Assembly: GCA_041871065.1 (NCBI GenBank)
Contig: CP168942.1
Coordinates: forward strand, 492,001-556,000
Reading direction: 5' to 3'
DNA: 64,000 nt
DNA from: Weissella confusa
GTDB taxonomy: Bacteria; Bacillota; Bacilli; Lactobacillales; Lactobacillaceae
The notes beneath the pieces are model-generated. The model was not told where the DNA came from. It did no database searches and saw only the letters and a list, made by a program, of their open reading frames with translations. Made by a program: the position numbers and the translations under genes. How positions within the stretch are numbered: the first letter of the stretch is position 1; every line of letters begins with the position of its first letter. This document shows, piece after piece, positions 52,812-63,240 of the stretch.

Positions 52812-53345
52812 ATAGCAAACGCGCGCCAACCACAACAACAACAAGATTTAATTAATGATCGCATTCGAGCTCGTGAAGTTCGCTTGATCACCGACGACGG
52901 TGACCAAGGAATTATGCCTAAGGCGGAAGCGCAAGCAATCGCCGACGAGCAAGAGTTGGATTTGGTATTGGTTCAAGCTAATGCCAAGCCACCAGTTGCT
53001 AAGATTATGGATTACGGAAAGTTCCGTTTCGATAGTCAAAAGAAGCAACGCGAACAACGTAAGAACCAAAAAATCGTCAGCATCAAGGAAGTTCGCTTGA
53101 GCCCAACGATTGATGACAACGACTTTAACACCAAGAAGAAGAACGCTGTTAAGTTCTTGGAGAAGGGTAACAAGGTCAAGGTTTCAATCCGTTTCCGCGG
53201 TCGTGCTATCACGCACAAGGAAATCGGGCGTGAAGTGATGGACCGATTTGCAACTGATCTAGAGGAGATTGCAAAAGTTGAATCTAGAGCAAAGATGGAA
53301 GGGCGCAGCATGTTTATGGTGCTTGCACCCAAGGAAACTAAGTAA
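52812..53345 (+). CDS. infC: Translation initiation factor IF-3, starting at AUA
   Basis: The N-terminal sequence required by the family ([15 protein letters not shown]) lies upstream of the first usual start codon. The frame extends back to ATA 52812-52814, seven bases after a perfect GGAGGT. That gives 177 residues and is the only start with a proper site. IF-3 rejects non-AUG codons, and rare start codons in infC allow self-limitation of its synthesis. The rest of the sequence, with its [16 protein letters not shown] segment, is standard IF-3. It is the first gene of the operon with L35 and L20. Confidence 0.9.
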   Translation: MANARQPQQQQDLINDRIRAREVRLITDDGDQGIMPKAEAQAIADEQELDLVLVQANAKPPVAKIMDYGKFRFDSQKKQREQRKNQKIVSIKEVRLSPTIDDNDFNTKKKNAVKFLEKGNKVKVSIRFRGRAITHKEIGREVMDRFATDLEEIAKVESRAKMEGRSMFMVLAPKETK

Positions 53346-53371
53346 TTAAACCAAGTTTGGAGGACATATCA

Positions 53372-53566
53372 ATGCCTAAGTTTAAGACACACCGCGCTTC
53401 AGCAAAGCGTTTCAAGAAGACTGCTAACGGTGGTTTGAAGTCAGGTAACGCCTTTACGTCACACCGTTTCCACGGTAAGACTAAGAAGCAACGCCGTCAA
53501 CTACGTGGAACTTCAATGATGAACAACACGACGTTGAAGACTTACGTTCACATGTTGAGCCGTTAA
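53372..53566 (+). CDS. rpmI: 50S ribosomal protein L35
   Basis: ATG 53372 follows TTTGGAGG. The 64-residue basic protein begins [16 protein letters not shown] and ends in the usual [12 protein letters not shown] tail. It lies between infC and rplT. Confidence 0.95.
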   Translation: MPKFKTHRASAKRFKKTANGGLKSGNAFTSHRFHGKTKKQRRQLRGTSMMNNTTLKTYVHMLSR

Positions 53567-53639
53567 TTTGAAGTTTTAACTTTAAATTATTTATCGGTTC
53601 TGAATTAGAAATTTATAGAAATTACTGGAGGAAATACCC

Positions 53640-54203
53640 ATGCGAGTTAAGGGTGGTACTGTTACGCGCGCACGTCGCAAGAAGATGATCAAGTTGGCCA
53701 AGGGTTACCGTGGTCAACGTCACATCAACTACAAGGTTGCTAAGCAACAAGTTTGGAAGTCATGGTTCTATGCATTCCGTGACCGTAAGCAAACGAAGCG
53801 CAACTTCCGTAAGTTGTGGATTGCACGTATTAACGCTGCAGCACGTATGAACGGTTTGTCATACTCACGTTTCATGAACGGTTTGTCATTGATGGGTTCA
53901 ACTTTGAACCGTAAGATGTTGGCAGACTTGGCTGTTTCTGACTTCGAAGCTTTCTCAGCTTTGGCAGACGCAGCTAAGAAGGCTTTGGCAGACAACGGTC
54001 AAGTTGTTCGCGAAGCTTCAGCAGCTACTTCAGAAAAGGGTGTTAAGATTAACGCCGCTGCTCCTAAGGCTGCTAAGAAGGTTGTTTCATCAGAAAAGCC
54101 TTCAGACAAGAACACTGTTGCTGAAATCAAGGCTTACTTGTCAGCTAACGGTATCGACTTCCCAGCTTCTGCAAAGAAGGCTGAGTTGTTGGCATTGGTT
54201 TAA
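53640..54203 (+). CDS. rplT: 50S ribosomal protein L20 with a C-terminal HeH/SAP-like extension
   Basis: The gene starts behind CTGGAGG. The first 117 residues are ordinary L20, ending near DAAKKALAD. The frame continues for 70 more residues: an Ala/Lys/Ser-rich linker (about 122-156) and a compact helix-extended-helix motif ([20 protein letters not shown] and KKAELLALV, about 158-187) of the HeH/SAP type known for nucleic-acid binding. Bacterial L20 is normally about 118 residues. L20 also represses its own operon through the leader, so the added domain could affect rRNA assembly or that regulation. The codon use of the extension resembles that of the body. Confidence 0.9.
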   Translation: MRVKGGTVTRARRKKMIKLAKGYRGQRHINYKVAKQQVWKSWFYAFRDRKQTKRNFRKLWIARINAAARMNGLSYSRFMNGLSLMGSTLNRKMLADLAVSDFEAFSALADAAKKALADNGQVVREASAATSEKGVKINAAAPKAAKKVVSSEKPSDKNTVAEIKAYLSANGIDFPASAKKAELLALV

Positions 54204-54211
54204 TGCTTAGT

Positions 54212-54252
54212 AAAACGCACTTTGAACTTTAGGGTTCAAGGTGCGTTTTTTC
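54212..54252 (+). terminator. Intrinsic terminator of the infC operon
   Basis: AAAACGCACTTTGAAC pairs with GTTCAAGGTGCGTTTT and runs into T6. Confidence 0.9.
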
Positions 54253-54329
54253 GTTTACATGGATGAATCAAGATTTGGACATGTGAATGTGATACGATAA
54301 TGGCGATTAAGTATAAGGGGGAATACTTT

Positions 54330-55502
54330 ATGGGACAACCAGTTATTCTTGAAGCGGCTTATTTTGACGCCGTTTATGAGCTCTATCGTTATGCATTTCA
54401 TAAGGAGCCACGTGGGGGACGTGATGCCTTAGCTGAATTCTTTAAGCAAACAACCGTTTACGGTGAATTTGATGACAATAATCAACTAACCAGTCAAGTG
54501 ACACGGATTCCGTTTAACGTGCGAATGGGTCATCAACTAGTTGCCGGTAATGGCATTGGTAACGTCGCAAGTTATCCAGAGTATCGTGGTAATGGGGCTG
54601 CCTCACGCTTAATGATGCAATCATTGCAAGATGCTTATGATGCAGGCGAAGTGGTCAGTTACTTGGCGCCTTTTTCATACGGCTTTTATGGTCGCTTTGG
54701 TTACGCACAAGTATTTGATCATGCAGATATTGAATGGCAAGCCACTGATTTTCCACAAGGTAAGCGTACATCGGGAACTGTTGAACGTTTGCCGTTCGAC
54801 CGCGCAATTGAGCCGATGAAGCTTGTGTACCGCGAGGCCGACGCTTTCGAACACGGGGCGGTTGCGCGTGAAGATTGGTGGTGGCGTTACTATTTCAACA
54901 TGAAAACGCCTCAGACAAAGTTCGCTATATATCGAGACGCAGAAGGCGTTGCCCAGGGCTATGTAATGTACGAGTTCCACGAGATGACGTTTGTGATTCG
55001 CGAATGGGTTAATCTAACGGCAGAAGCGTTGCAAGGATTGACGCGCTTCATTGGTAGCCATGCGGGCTCGTTCGATAGGTTTATGTACGAAGCACCTACG
55101 GCAGACATAACGGCCGTACCAGTTGTTCAAATGATGACAGAGCCGAAATATGAAGCGGTTATTAAGCCATATATGCAAGCTCGCATCGTGAATTTGCCAG
55201 CGTTATTTAAAGTTTTGCAATTAGATGTGCCGGAGACGGTGGCGTTCGACGTCCAAGATGAGACCGCACCATGGAATGGTGGACGCTTTGAGTTGCGTGG
55301 GGGCAACTTAGAACGGATTGTCCAAACTAAATCCCCACAATTATCAGGTAGCATTCAGGCGTTTACACAATGGTTGATGGGCTACAAACGATTGTCTAGT
55401 CTGCTATTAACGGGTGACTTACAAACTGGTACGCCTGAAGATTTTGAACCTTTAGATGCCCTATTAGCGCGCCAACAACCCGTATTGGCTGATTACTTCT
55501 AA
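54330..55502 (+). CDS. Eis-like GNAT N-acetyltransferase
   Basis: ATG 54330 is chosen because AAGGGGG lies upstream; ATG 54300 would include it. The 390-residue protein has the Eis arrangement: GNAT core with VASYPEYRGNGAASRLM (acetyl-CoA loop, about 78-95) and SYGFYGRFGYA, a second GNAT-like half, and a C-terminal SCP2-like domain (about 290-390). Eis-type enzymes acetylate amines including aminoglycosides, but the substrate in lactic acid bacteria is not known. Its 3' end overlaps the convergent prepilin-peptidase-like gene by 39 bases. Confidence 0.8.
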   Translation: MGQPVILEAAYFDAVYELYRYAFHKEPRGGRDALAEFFKQTTVYGEFDDNNQLTSQVTRIPFNVRMGHQLVAGNGIGNVASYPEYRGNGAASRLMMQSLQDAYDAGEVVSYLAPFSYGFYGRFGYAQVFDHADIEWQATDFPQGKRTSGTVERLPFDRAIEPMKLVYREADAFEHGAVAREDWWWRYYFNMKTPQTKFAIYRDAEGVAQGYVMYEFHEMTFVIREWVNLTAEALQGLTRFIGSHAGSFDRFMYEAPTADITAVPVVQMMTEPKYEAVIKPYMQARIVNLPALFKVLQLDVPETVAFDVQDETAPWNGGRFELRGGNLERIVQTKSPQLSGSIQAFTQWLMGYKRLSSLLLTGDLQTGTPEDFEPLDALLARQQPVLADYF

Positions 55503-55868
55503 CGCTAGAAATCCAATCGTTAATGCTGGTAGGAAGGGCAAAGGCGTCTTCGGTTGCCAGAGGCTGATCGGCAAATGGCAACCACAACTAATTGTTAGCC
55601 ATAGTGGGATCTGATCAGCCGGCAGGTAGAGTGCGCCAACAAAAATAACATCCAAATCACCATTACCAAGAAATTTTTCGTGGTAATGGTGATTTATTAT
55701 TAGGGCGCAAATATAGACTAAGAATGCAGCTAGTGGATGTGAGTCGTGATGTGTAACACCCAAAACAAATGCGGGTAATAATAATCTAGAATCAATCAAA
55801 CAGCGCTTCAAATCTTGAACAGTTAGTGAACAAAGTGCGATAATAAAGGGCAGGTCGAATACAGACAT
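55464..55868 (-). CDS. A24-type prepilin peptidase-like protein, short form
   Basis: ATG 55868 is preceded by CGGAGG on the minus strand. The 134-residue protein has about four hydrophobic segments and both aspartates of A24 peptidases: one in TVQDLKRCLIDSR and the second in the GNGDLDVIF motif. The N-terminal methylase domain of full prepilin peptidases such as ComC is absent, so this is either a minimal peptidase or a remnant of comC. It would process competence pseudopilins if active. Confidence 0.65.
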   Translation of the reverse strand: MSVFDLPFIIALCSLTVQDLKRCLIDSRLLLPAFVLGVTHHDSHPLAAFLVYICALIINHHYHEKFLGNGDLDVIFVGALYLPADQIPLWLTISCGCHLPISLWQPKTPLPFLPALTIGFLALEVISQYGLLAR

Positions 55869-56186
55869 GCGAAAACCTCCGTTGTTTTATAGTAAGAAAG
55901 AGCTTGAAAACAGCGGATTTTCCAAAAATGACACGCCCGGAATTGTTTGCAAACTGAATGCCCATATATAGGCATTTTTAATTGGTAAAAAGGGTTGCAT
56001 AATCGAGAATGCAGTGTTATATTATTACTTGTGCTTTTAGTGAGCAGGGTGTTTGCGTGTTACGCGACGTGCTGAACTCGTGAACGAGAAGTACCATTCA
56101 GCTACGTTTTTAGACTGGTTATTAAATGACACGCCTGGAAATGTGGACTACACACTATATAGAAAATTGAAAGGGGACTCTTAGAC
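55869..56186 (+). promoter_or_regulatory. Promoter and structured leader of rpsL-rpsG
   Basis: There is no gene. The promoter is TTGCAT (55995-56000), a 17-base spacer and TATATT (56018-56023). The leader can fold into ACGTGCTGAA with TTCAGCTACGT (56067-56107), enclosing CTCG-TGAA-CGAG. AAATGACACGCCYGGAAWTG occurs at 55926-55945 and 56124-56143 (18 of 20 identical). The structure may be an r-protein binding site. Confidence 0.55.
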
Positions 56187-56603
56187 ATGCCTACTATTAA
56201 CCAATTGGTTCGTAAGCCTCGTAAGTCAAAGAGCACGAAGTCAAAGTCACCAGCTTTGAACTTCGGTTACAACTCACAATCAAAGAAGACGACTAACGTT
56301 TCTTCACCACAAAAGCGTGGTGTTGCAACTCGTGTCGGAACGATGACTCCTAAGAAGCCTAACTCAGCTTTGCGTAAGTACGCCCGTGTGCGTCTTTCAA
56401 ACTTGATCGAAGTTACGGCATACATTCCTGGAATCGGCCACAACTTGCAAGAACACTCAGTTGTTTTGATCCGTGGTGGACGTGTAAAGGACTTGCCTGG
56501 AGTTCGTTACCACATCATCCGTGGTGCTTTGGATACTGCCGGTGTTGACGGTCGTATGCAATCACGTTCAAAGTACGGCGCAAAGCGTCCTAAGAAGAAG
56601 TAA
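56187..56603 (+). CDS. rpsL: 30S ribosomal protein S12
   Basis: The 138-residue protein starts behind AAAGGGG and contains the S12 signatures [30 protein letters not shown] and [26 protein letters not shown]. The Lys residues linked to streptomycin resistance (in TPKKPNS and RVKDLPG) are the sensitive wild-type form. It heads the str operon. Confidence 0.96.
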   Translation: MPTINQLVRKPRKSKSTKSKSPALNFGYNSQSKKTTNVSSPQKRGVATRVGTMTPKKPNSALRKYARVRLSNLIEVTAYIPGIGHNLQEHSVVLIRGGRVKDLPGVRYHIIRGALDTAGVDGRMQSRSKYGAKRPKKK

Positions 56604-56622
56604 TTAAGGGAGGACATTAATA

Positions 56623-57093
56623 ATGCCACGTAAGGGTTACACTAAGCAGGCTGAAGTTCTGCCTGATCCAATTTACAACTCAAAGCTTGTTTCACGTTTG
56701 ATCAACCGTTTGATGCTTGATGGAAAGCGCGGAACTGCTTCAACTATCTTGTACGAAGCTTTTGATCGTATCAAGGAAGCTACTGGTCAAGAGCCATTGG
56801 CTGTGTTCGAAGAAGCTTTGAACAACATCATGCCTGTATTGGAAGTTAAGGCTCGCCGTATCGGTGGATCTAACTACCAAGTTCCTGTCGAAGTTCGTCC
56901 AGAACGTCGTGTAACGTTGGGATTGCGCTGGTTGGTGCAATACTCACGCGCTCGCGGTGAGCACACGATGGATGAGCGTTTGGCTAAGGAAATCATGGAT
57001 GCTGCCAACAACACTGGTGCATCTGTTAAGAAGCGTGAAGACACGCACAAGATGGCTGAAGCCAATCGTGCCTTCGCACACTACCGTTGGTAA
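56623..57093 (+). CDS. rpsG: 30S ribosomal protein S7
   Basis: The 156-residue protein starts behind GGGAGG and begins [19 protein letters not shown]. It includes [17 protein letters not shown] and ends in [10 protein letters not shown], all standard for S7. A terminator follows, so fusA is at least partly a separate unit. Confidence 0.96.
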   Translation: MPRKGYTKQAEVLPDPIYNSKLVSRLINRLMLDGKRGTASTILYEAFDRIKEATGQEPLAVFEEALNNIMPVLEVKARRIGGSNYQVPVEVRPERRVTLGLRWLVQYSRARGEHTMDERLAKEIMDAANNTGASVKKREDTHKMAEANRAFAHYRW

Positions 57094-57100
57094 TAACCAA

Positions 57101-57138
57101 TTGATGGCTACAGTCTGTGAAGACTATAGCCATTTTTT
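57101..57138 (+). terminator. Intrinsic terminator between rpsG and fusA
   Basis: ATGGCTACAGTCT pairs with AGACTATAGCCAT around GTGA and runs into T6. Confidence 0.8.
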
Positions 57139-57212
57139 GCGAATATACGGTATAATAGTACTAACGCATTAACATTGTGTTGGATGTAATAGAATTTCAA
57201 GGAGAAATACTC

Positions 57213-59336
57213 ATGGCTAACAAGCGTGAATACCCATTGCTACGTACTCGTAACATTGGTATCATGGCGCACATCGACGCCGGTAAGACGACGACGACTG
57301 AGCGTATTTTGTACTACACTGGTAAGATCCACAAGATTGGTGAGACTCACGACGGAGCTTCACAAATGGACTTCATGGAGCAAGAAAAGGAACGTGGAAT
57401 CACGATCCAATCTGCTGCCACGACTGCCGTTTGGCGTGGATTCCACGACCAATACGACAAGGAACCATTCCGTGTTAACATCATCGACACTCCAGGACAC
57501 GTGGACTTCACTATCGAAGTTGAGCGTTCATTGCGTGTTCTTGACGGAGCCGTAGCCGTTCTTGACGGTGCTGCCGGTGTTGAGCCACAAACTGAAACTG
57601 TTTGGCGTCAAGCCGAGACGTACGAAGTACCTCGTATCGTCTTTGTTAACAAGATGGACAAGATGGGTGCTGACTTCCAAATGTCAGTTGACTCATTGAA
57701 GTCACGTTTGGACGCTAACGCTAAGGCTGTTCAATGGCCAATCGGTGCCGAAGATGACTTTGAGGCCATCATCGACTTGATCGAAAAGGTTGCTTTGTAC
57801 CCAATCGACGAATTGGGTGAGAAGTGGGAGAAGCGCGAAATCCCTGCTGACTATGCTGAATTGGCAGAAGAGAAGTACAACGAATTGGTTGAAGCCATCG
57901 CTGATGTTGATGACGAAATCATGGACAAGTACTTGGGCGGAGAAGAGATTTCAGAAGCTGAATTGAAGGCTGCTATCCGTCGTGCAACGATTTCATTGCA
58001 ATTCTACCCAGTTCTTGCAGGTTCTGCCTACAAGGATAAGGGTGTGCAAATGATGCTTGACGCGGTTGTTGACTACTTGCCATCACCATTGGATGTTAAG
58101 CCTTATGTTGCTACGGACCCAGATACTGACGAAGAAGTTGACTTGATTGCCGACGATGACAAGCCATTTGCGGCTTTGGCATTTAAGGTTATGACGGACC
58201 CATTCGTTGGTCGTTTGACTTTCGTTCGTGTTTACACTGGTACTTTGGAGTCAGGTTCATACGTTTTGAACACGTCTAAGGGAAAGCGTGAGCGCGTTGG
58301 TCGTTTGCTACAAATGCACGCTACGAACCGTACTGAAATCGAAGAAGTGTTCTCAGGTGATATCGCTGCTTTGATCGGTTTGAAGGATACGACTACTGGT
58401 GACTCATTGACTGCTACGGATCACCCATTGATCTTGGAGTCAATGGAGTTCCCTGACCCAGTTATCCAATTGGCTATCGAGCCAAAGACGAAGGCTGACC
58501 AAGACAAGATGTCAACTGCTTTGCAAAAGTTGGCTGAAGAAGACCCATCATTCCGTGCTGAGACGAACCCAGAAACTGGTGACACGTTGATCTCAGGAAT
58601 GGGTGAGTTGCACTTGGACATCATCGTTGACCGTTTGCGTCGTGAATTTAACGTTGAAGCTACTGTTGGTGCGCCACAAGTTGCTTACCGTGAAGCATTT
58701 ACGCAAACTGTTCAAGCCCGTGGTTACTTTAAGCGCCAATCAGGTGGTAAGGGACAATACGGTGACGTTTGGATTGAATTCTCACCAAACGAAGAAGGTG
58801 CTGGATTCGAGTTCGAAGATGCCATCGTTGGTGGTGTGGTTCCTCGTGAATACATCCCTTCAGTTGAAGCTGGTTTGAAGGACTCATTGAACAACGGTCC
58901 TTTGGCTGGATTCCCATTGGTTGACTTGAAGGCTAAGTTGTACGATGGTTCATACCACGATGTCGACTCATCAGAAGCTGCCTTTAAGATTGCTGCATCA
59001 TTGGCTTTGAAGGAAGCTGCAAAGACTGCTGGTGCCGTTATCTTGGAGCCAATCATGAAGGTTGACATCGTTGTTCCTGAGGATAACTTGGGAGATGCAA
59101 TGGGTCACGTTTCAGCCCGTCGTGGTTTGTTGGAAGGACAAGAGCAACGTGGTAACTCAATGATGATCCACGCTAAGGTTCCTCTATCAGAAATGTTCGG
59201 ATATGCAACGACTTTGCGTTCAGCTACGCAAGGACGTGGAACGTTCCAAATGGCATTCGATCACTACGAAGCTGTTCCTAAGAACGTGCAAGACGACATC
59301 ATCTCAAAGTACGGTAAGGGTTCAGACGCTGAGTAA
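57213..59336 (+). CDS. fusA: Elongation factor G
   Basis: ATG 57213 follows CAAGGAG; 707 residues. The G domain has [15 protein letters not shown], the switch region [19 protein letters not shown] and NKMDKMGAD; domains II to V follow with the translocation-associated [13 protein letters not shown] near the end. A TATAAT-like -10 lies at 57150-57155 after the rpsG terminator, so fusA probably also has its own promoter. It drives ribosome translocation and, with RRF, recycling. Confidence 0.96.
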   Translation: MANKREYPLLRTRNIGIMAHIDAGKTTTTERILYYTGKIHKIGETHDGASQMDFMEQEKERGITIQSAATTAVWRGFHDQYDKEPFRVNIIDTPGHVDFTIEVERSLRVLDGAVAVLDGAAGVEPQTETVWRQAETYEVPRIVFVNKMDKMGADFQMSVDSLKSRLDANAKAVQWPIGAEDDFEAIIDLIEKVALYPIDELGEKWEKREIPADYAELAEEKYNELVEAIADVDDEIMDKYLGGEEISEAELKAAIRRATISLQFYPVLAGSAYKDKGVQMMLDAVVDYLPSPLDVKPYVATDPDTDEEVDLIADDDKPFAALAFKVMTDPFVGRLTFVRVYTGTLESGSYVLNTSKGKRERVGRLLQMHATNRTEIEEVFSGDIAALIGLKDTTTGDSLTATDHPLILESMEFPDPVIQLAIEPKTKADQDKMSTALQKLAEEDPSFRAETNPETGDTLISGMGELHLDIIVDRLRREFNVEATVGAPQVAYREAFTQTVQARGYFKRQSGGKGQYGDVWIEFSPNEEGAGFEFEDAIVGGVVPREYIPSVEAGLKDSLNNGPLAGFPLVDLKAKLYDGSYHDVDSSEAAFKIAASLALKEAAKTAGAVILEPIMKVDIVVPEDNLGDAMGHVSARRGLLEGQEQRGNSMMIHAKVPLSEMFGYATTLRSATQGRGTFQMAFDHYEAVPKNVQDDIISKYGKGSDAE

Positions 59337-59379
59337 TTTTTAATTACAAGCGACTGCTTACAATATTAAGATGAAAATT

Positions 59380-59422
59380 AAGGATGAAGATAATTCGCAA
59401 GAGTTATCTTCATCCTTTTTTG
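59380..59422 (+). terminator. Intrinsic terminator after fusA
   Basis: AAGGATGAAGATAA pairs with TTATCTTCATCCTT and runs into T6. Confidence 0.9.
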
Positions 59423-59470
59423 TTTTGTGCTGTTAAACTATGACCATAAGAATGATGGGGGGCTTAGTCT

Positions 59471-60355
59471 ATGAATAAGAAGATTGTAGCTGGTGGTGTT
59501 ATCGTTGTTGCTGCTGTGGCTGGTGGGATTGGCTATGGCGTGACACGCACGGCGAAAGCGCAGTTTGCATCACATATGATGAGTATGTTTAAGTCGGATG
59601 ACAACGTTTATAACTTCAAGTTAGATTCGGCAGATAAATCTGATATGCGTGTTTCTGGTAAGGTGTTACAAGATGCCAAGAAGACCAGTAATATCGCTCT
59701 CACAGCTGATGTGACGACGGATGGTCAGACAGCTACGTACGATTTGAAGAAGAATGCCAAGCATACCTATGTGTCAGCCGGTTTCTTGGGTGATGTTATG
59801 AAGATGGATGGGGCCACTGACATACCAGAGTTGGCAAAGGTACTTAAGAACACTTGGCTAGAAACGGATAACAAATCATATAGTAAGGTTGATCCTGAAG
59901 ACGTCAAAAAGGATGCCCAGACGATGACCAAGTGGTTCACGGACTTGGATGGCAAAAAATTCAAGAAGGTGGATGATGGGTATCAGGTGACTTTGAACAA
60001 AGCTGACTATAAGAGCTTTGTGGGAGCGCTAAAGAAAACGGAAACTGCTAAGATGATGAAAGTTAAAGCGGCTACTTGGAAAGACATCACGGCATCAATT
60101 GATGACATGGAAAAGCCTAAATTGACGATTACTATGGCTGATAAGGGACATCAAGTCAAAGTAGCATCAGAAGCGGTGGTTGAAGGTAAAAAGGCCGCGT
60201 TCAACACGCAACTAACCACAACCCGCAAGGATGATCAAACCGTTAAGATGCCAACCTCTGAAGAAATTAAGAATCAGAAGGAATTCACCAATATTATTAC
60301 GGCGGTGATTATGCAATATGCTTTCCAACAGATGGGTTCTGACAGCGATTATTAG
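59471..60355 (+). CDS. Membrane-anchored extracytoplasmic hypothetical protein
   Basis: The 294-residue protein starts behind GGGGGGC and has an N-terminal membrane helix (about 5-28) without lipobox or clear cleavage site, then a Lys- and Thr-rich outer domain with alternating short strands (VSGKVLQDAKK, TADVTTDGQTATYDL, LTITMADKGHQVKVA). This pattern recalls LolA/LppX-like or DUF-type lipid-binding proteins, but the match is too loose to name. It is a single unit with terminators on both sides. Confidence 0.6.
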   Translation: MNKKIVAGGVIVVAAVAGGIGYGVTRTAKAQFASHMMSMFKSDDNVYNFKLDSADKSDMRVSGKVLQDAKKTSNIALTADVTTDGQTATYDLKKNAKHTYVSAGFLGDVMKMDGATDIPELAKVLKNTWLETDNKSYSKVDPEDVKKDAQTMTKWFTDLDGKKFKKVDDGYQVTLNKADYKSFVGALKKTETAKMMKVKAATWKDITASIDDMEKPKLTITMADKGHQVKVASEAVVEGKKAAFNTQLTTTRKDDQTVKMPTSEEIKNQKEFTNIITAVIMQYAFQQMGSDSDY

Positions 60356-60360
60356 ACTAG

Positions 60361-60391
60361 TAAGCACCAGCATCTCGCTGGTGCTTTTTAC
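60361..60391 (+). terminator. Intrinsic terminator
   Basis: AAGCACCAGC pairs with GCTGGTGCTT around ATCTC and runs into T4. Confidence 0.85.
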
Positions 60392-60493
60392 TTCATGGCG
60401 TTTACAGAACGGTTAAGTGGAATGGAAAAGTGATACAAAGTTCCTTATTTTTGGTAAAATTAAGCCTATGTAAAGAAAGGTGGTACTCAGTAA

Positions 60494-61612
60494 TTGGCAC
60501 AACCCATTATTGAATTTAAGCATGTGGCTAAGCAATACGACGACACAGTCGTATTGAAGTCTGTCGATTTAGAAATCGAAGCAGGGAAGTTTTACACCTT
60601 GTTGGGCCCTTCAGGATCAGGTAAGACAACGATTTTGCGTTTGATTGCCGGCTTCTTGGAGGCCTCATCAGGTGACATCCTGTTTGAAGGGGAACGTATT
60701 AACGATGTTCCAGCTGAAAAGCGCCGTGTAAATACGGTTTTCCAGAACTACGCATTGTTCCCAAATATGAACGTATTTGAGAACGTCGCCTTTGGAATGT
60801 CTATTAAAGGAAAGCCAAAGAATGAAATTAAGGCGAAGGTCGCTGAAATGCTTGAAATGGTCAAGTTGGGTGGCTACGAGGACCGTGAAATTTCAGAGCT
60901 TTCTGGTGGTCAACAACAACGTGTTGCGATTGCGCGCGCGTTGGCTAACGACCCAGAAGTCTTGTTGCTAGACGAACCATTGTCAGCGTTGGACTACAAG
61001 TTGCGTAAGGATATGCAATACGAATTGCGTGAAATCCAAAAGCGTTTGGGCATTACGTTTATCTTCGTTACCCACGACCAAGAAGAAGCGTTGGCGATGT
61101 CTGACTGGATTTTCGTTACGAATGAGGGAGAAATCGTTCAAAATGGAACGCCAGTTGATATCTACGATGAACCAATCAACCACTTCGTTGCGGACTTTAT
61201 TGGTGAATCAAACATCGTGCCGGGTGTGATGCGTGAAGACTACTTGGTTTCATTTGCCGGTAAGGAATTTGAAAACGTCGACGGTGGTATGCGTCCTAAC
61301 GAACAAGTTGAAGTTGTTTTGCGTCCGGAAGATTTGGACTTGGTGTCTGAAGAAGAAGGTAAGCTGGTCGTAACGATTGATGACCAATCATTCCGTGGTG
61401 ACTACTACGAAATTACGGCGTACGATGATGACCAAAACGAATGGCAAATTCAAGCGACAAACCCAGCTGTTATTGGTGAGCGTCGTGGTTTGTACTTCGA
61501 CCCAGAAGATATTCACATTATGCGTTTGAACGAATCTGAAGAAGACTTCGATGCACGTTTGGAGCAATACGAGGACGCTGAAGAGGAAGAAGGGGCTGCA
61601 AATGAAGAATAA
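60494..61612 (+). CDS. potA: Spermidine/putrescine ABC transporter, ATP-binding protein
   Basis: The start is TTG 60494, ten bases after AAAGGTGG; no ATG fits. The 372-residue ATPase has Walker [10 protein letters not shown] (about 38-46), signature LSGGQQQRV (about 136-144), Walker [12 protein letters not shown] and a C-terminal TOBE-type region (about 275-345). A strongly acidic tail (about 350-372) overlaps the start of potB by eleven bases. PotA powers import of polyamines through PotB and PotC. Confidence 0.93.
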   Translation: MAQPIIEFKHVAKQYDDTVVLKSVDLEIEAGKFYTLLGPSGSGKTTILRLIAGFLEASSGDILFEGERINDVPAEKRRVNTVFQNYALFPNMNVFENVAFGMSIKGKPKNEIKAKVAEMLEMVKLGGYEDREISELSGGQQQRVAIARALANDPEVLLLDEPLSALDYKLRKDMQYELREIQKRLGITFIFVTHDQEEALAMSDWIFVTNEGEIVQNGTPVDIYDEPINHFVADFIGESNIVPGVMREDYLVSFAGKEFENVDGGMRPNEQVEVVLRPEDLDLVSEEEGKLVVTIDDQSFRGDYYEITAYDDDQNEWQIQATNPAVIGERRGLYFDPEDIHIMRLNESEEDFDARLEQYEDAEEEEGAANEE

Positions 61613-62417
61613 GGGAACAATCAGCTACACGGTTCCATACTACTTGTGGCTCGTTCTCTTTGTCATTGCGCCAGTTGTCCTATTGGTTATCCAATCATTT
61701 GGAAACATTTATGGACACTTCACGTTCGACAATTATGCGACCTACTTTAGTTCAGGGACGTATCTTCGTATGACGTTCAACTCGGTATTCTTTGCCTTCG
61801 TTGTGACGGCAATTACCTTGTTGATTTCATACCCAATGGCCTACATTATGAGCCGTTTGAAGAACGCACAATTGTGGCTGTTGCTTGTTATTTTGCCTAC
61901 ATGGGTCAACCTATTGCTTAAGGCATATGCATTTATTGGGCTATTTTCTAAGACAGGGACAGTTAATAACTTCCTCAGCTTTATCGGTATCGGCCCTCAC
62001 CAAATCATGTTTACAGATGCATCATTTATGATTGTTGCGGCGTACATTGAAATTCCATTCATGATTATGCCAATTTTCAACTCATTGGTTGAATTGGATC
62101 GCAGCTTGATTAATGCAGCTCGTGATTTGGGGGCAACACCATGGCAAACGTTGACGAAGGTCATTATTCCAATGTCAATGGGTGGTGTGAAGGCTGGTAT
62201 TCAAGCCGTCTTCATCCCAACGCTATCACTATTCATGATTACCCGTTTGATTGGTGGAAACCGCGTCATTACGCTGGGTACTGCCATTGAAGAGCACTTC
62301 TTGGTGACGCAAAACTGGGGAATGGGTTCAACAATTGGTGTGATTTTGATTATTGCCATGGCTGCAACGATGTTCTTTACGCGTGATCGTAAGAAGAAGG
62401 GAGGCCGTCGTGGATAA
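61602..62417 (+). CDS. potB: Spermidine/putrescine ABC transporter permease
   Basis: ATG 61602 lies inside the last codons of potA. The 271-residue protein has six membrane helices and the EAA-type coupling loop ([21 protein letters not shown], about 168-188). It ends in a basic tail that overlaps the potC start by eight bases, so expression of the three genes is coupled. Confidence 0.93.
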   Translation: MKNKGTISYTVPYYLWLVLFVIAPVVLLVIQSFGNIYGHFTFDNYATYFSSGTYLRMTFNSVFFAFVVTAITLLISYPMAYIMSRLKNAQLWLLLVILPTWVNLLLKAYAFIGLFSKTGTVNNFLSFIGIGPHQIMFTDASFMIVAAYIEIPFMIMPIFNSLVELDRSLINAARDLGATPWQTLTKVIIPMSMGGVKAGIQAVFIPTLSLFMITRLIGGNRVITLGTAIEEHFLVTQNWGMGSTIGVILIIAMAATMFFTRDRKKKGGRRG

Positions 62418-63240
62418 TAAGCCAAAAAAGTGGTCATACATTTACTTGGTGTTTGTTTTCATCTTGATGTATGCGCCAATCTTCTATTTGATTTTCTACT
62501 CATTCAACAAGGGTGATTACATGAGTGGCTTTGAAGGCTTCTCATTGCGTCACTACGGCGACATGTTCGCTGATACTCGCTTGATGGAAATTTTGGTTAA
62601 CACGTTCATTGTGGCATTGCTTTCTTCTGTGATTGCAACGCTAATTGGAACGTTTGGTGCCTTGGGTGTTTACAACACGAAGAATCGTGGGACGAAGAAC
62701 TTGTTGCTATCATTGAATAACGTATTGATGGTTTCACCAGACGTTATCATTGGTGCTAGTTTCTTGATTTTCTTCACGATGATTGGCATGAGCCTTGGCT
62801 TTGGGTCAGTTGTGTTGTCACACATCGCATTCTCAATTCCGATTGTTGTGTTGATGGTCTTGCCACGTTTGAATGAAATGAACCCAGCGTTGATCGACGC
62901 TGCTCGCGACTTGGGCGCGTCTAACTATCAAGTGTTGTCACGTGTTGTTTTGCCTTATGCTTGGCCTGGTATTTTGGCTGGGTTCTTCATGGCTATCACG
63001 TACTCACTTGATGATTTCGCGGTAACATTCTTCGTGACTGGAAACGGATTCTCAACGTTGTCAGTTGAAATTTACTCACGTGCACGTCAAGGAATTGACT
63101 TGTCAATTAACGCCTTGTCAGCCTTGATGTTCTTGTTGTCTTTGCTTTTGGTCACAATCTACTACTTCATTTCAAACTACAGTATGAAGTCAAGTAAGAA
63201 GAAGCGTGGCGGTGCAGCGGGAATGGTGGTACATCAATAA
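62410..63240 (+). CDS. potC: Spermidine/putrescine ABC transporter permease
   Basis: GTG 62410 follows GGGAGG located inside potB; 276 residues (the longer frame from 62353 is not supported by a site). Six membrane helices and the EAA loop LIDAARDLGASNYQVLSRVV (about 168-187) identify it as PotC. Its TAA shares one base with the potD ATG. Confidence 0.93.
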   Translation: MDNKPKKWSYIYLVFVFILMYAPIFYLIFYSFNKGDYMSGFEGFSLRHYGDMFADTRLMEILVNTFIVALLSSVIATLIGTFGALGVYNTKNRGTKNLLLSLNNVLMVSPDVIIGASFLIFFTMIGMSLGFGSVVLSHIAFSIPIVVLMVLPRLNEMNPALIDAARDLGASNYQVLSRVVLPYAWPGILAGFFMAITYSLDDFAVTFFVTGNGFSTLSVEIYSRARQGIDLSINALSALMFLLSLLLVTIYYFISNYSMKSSKKKRGGAAGMVVHQ

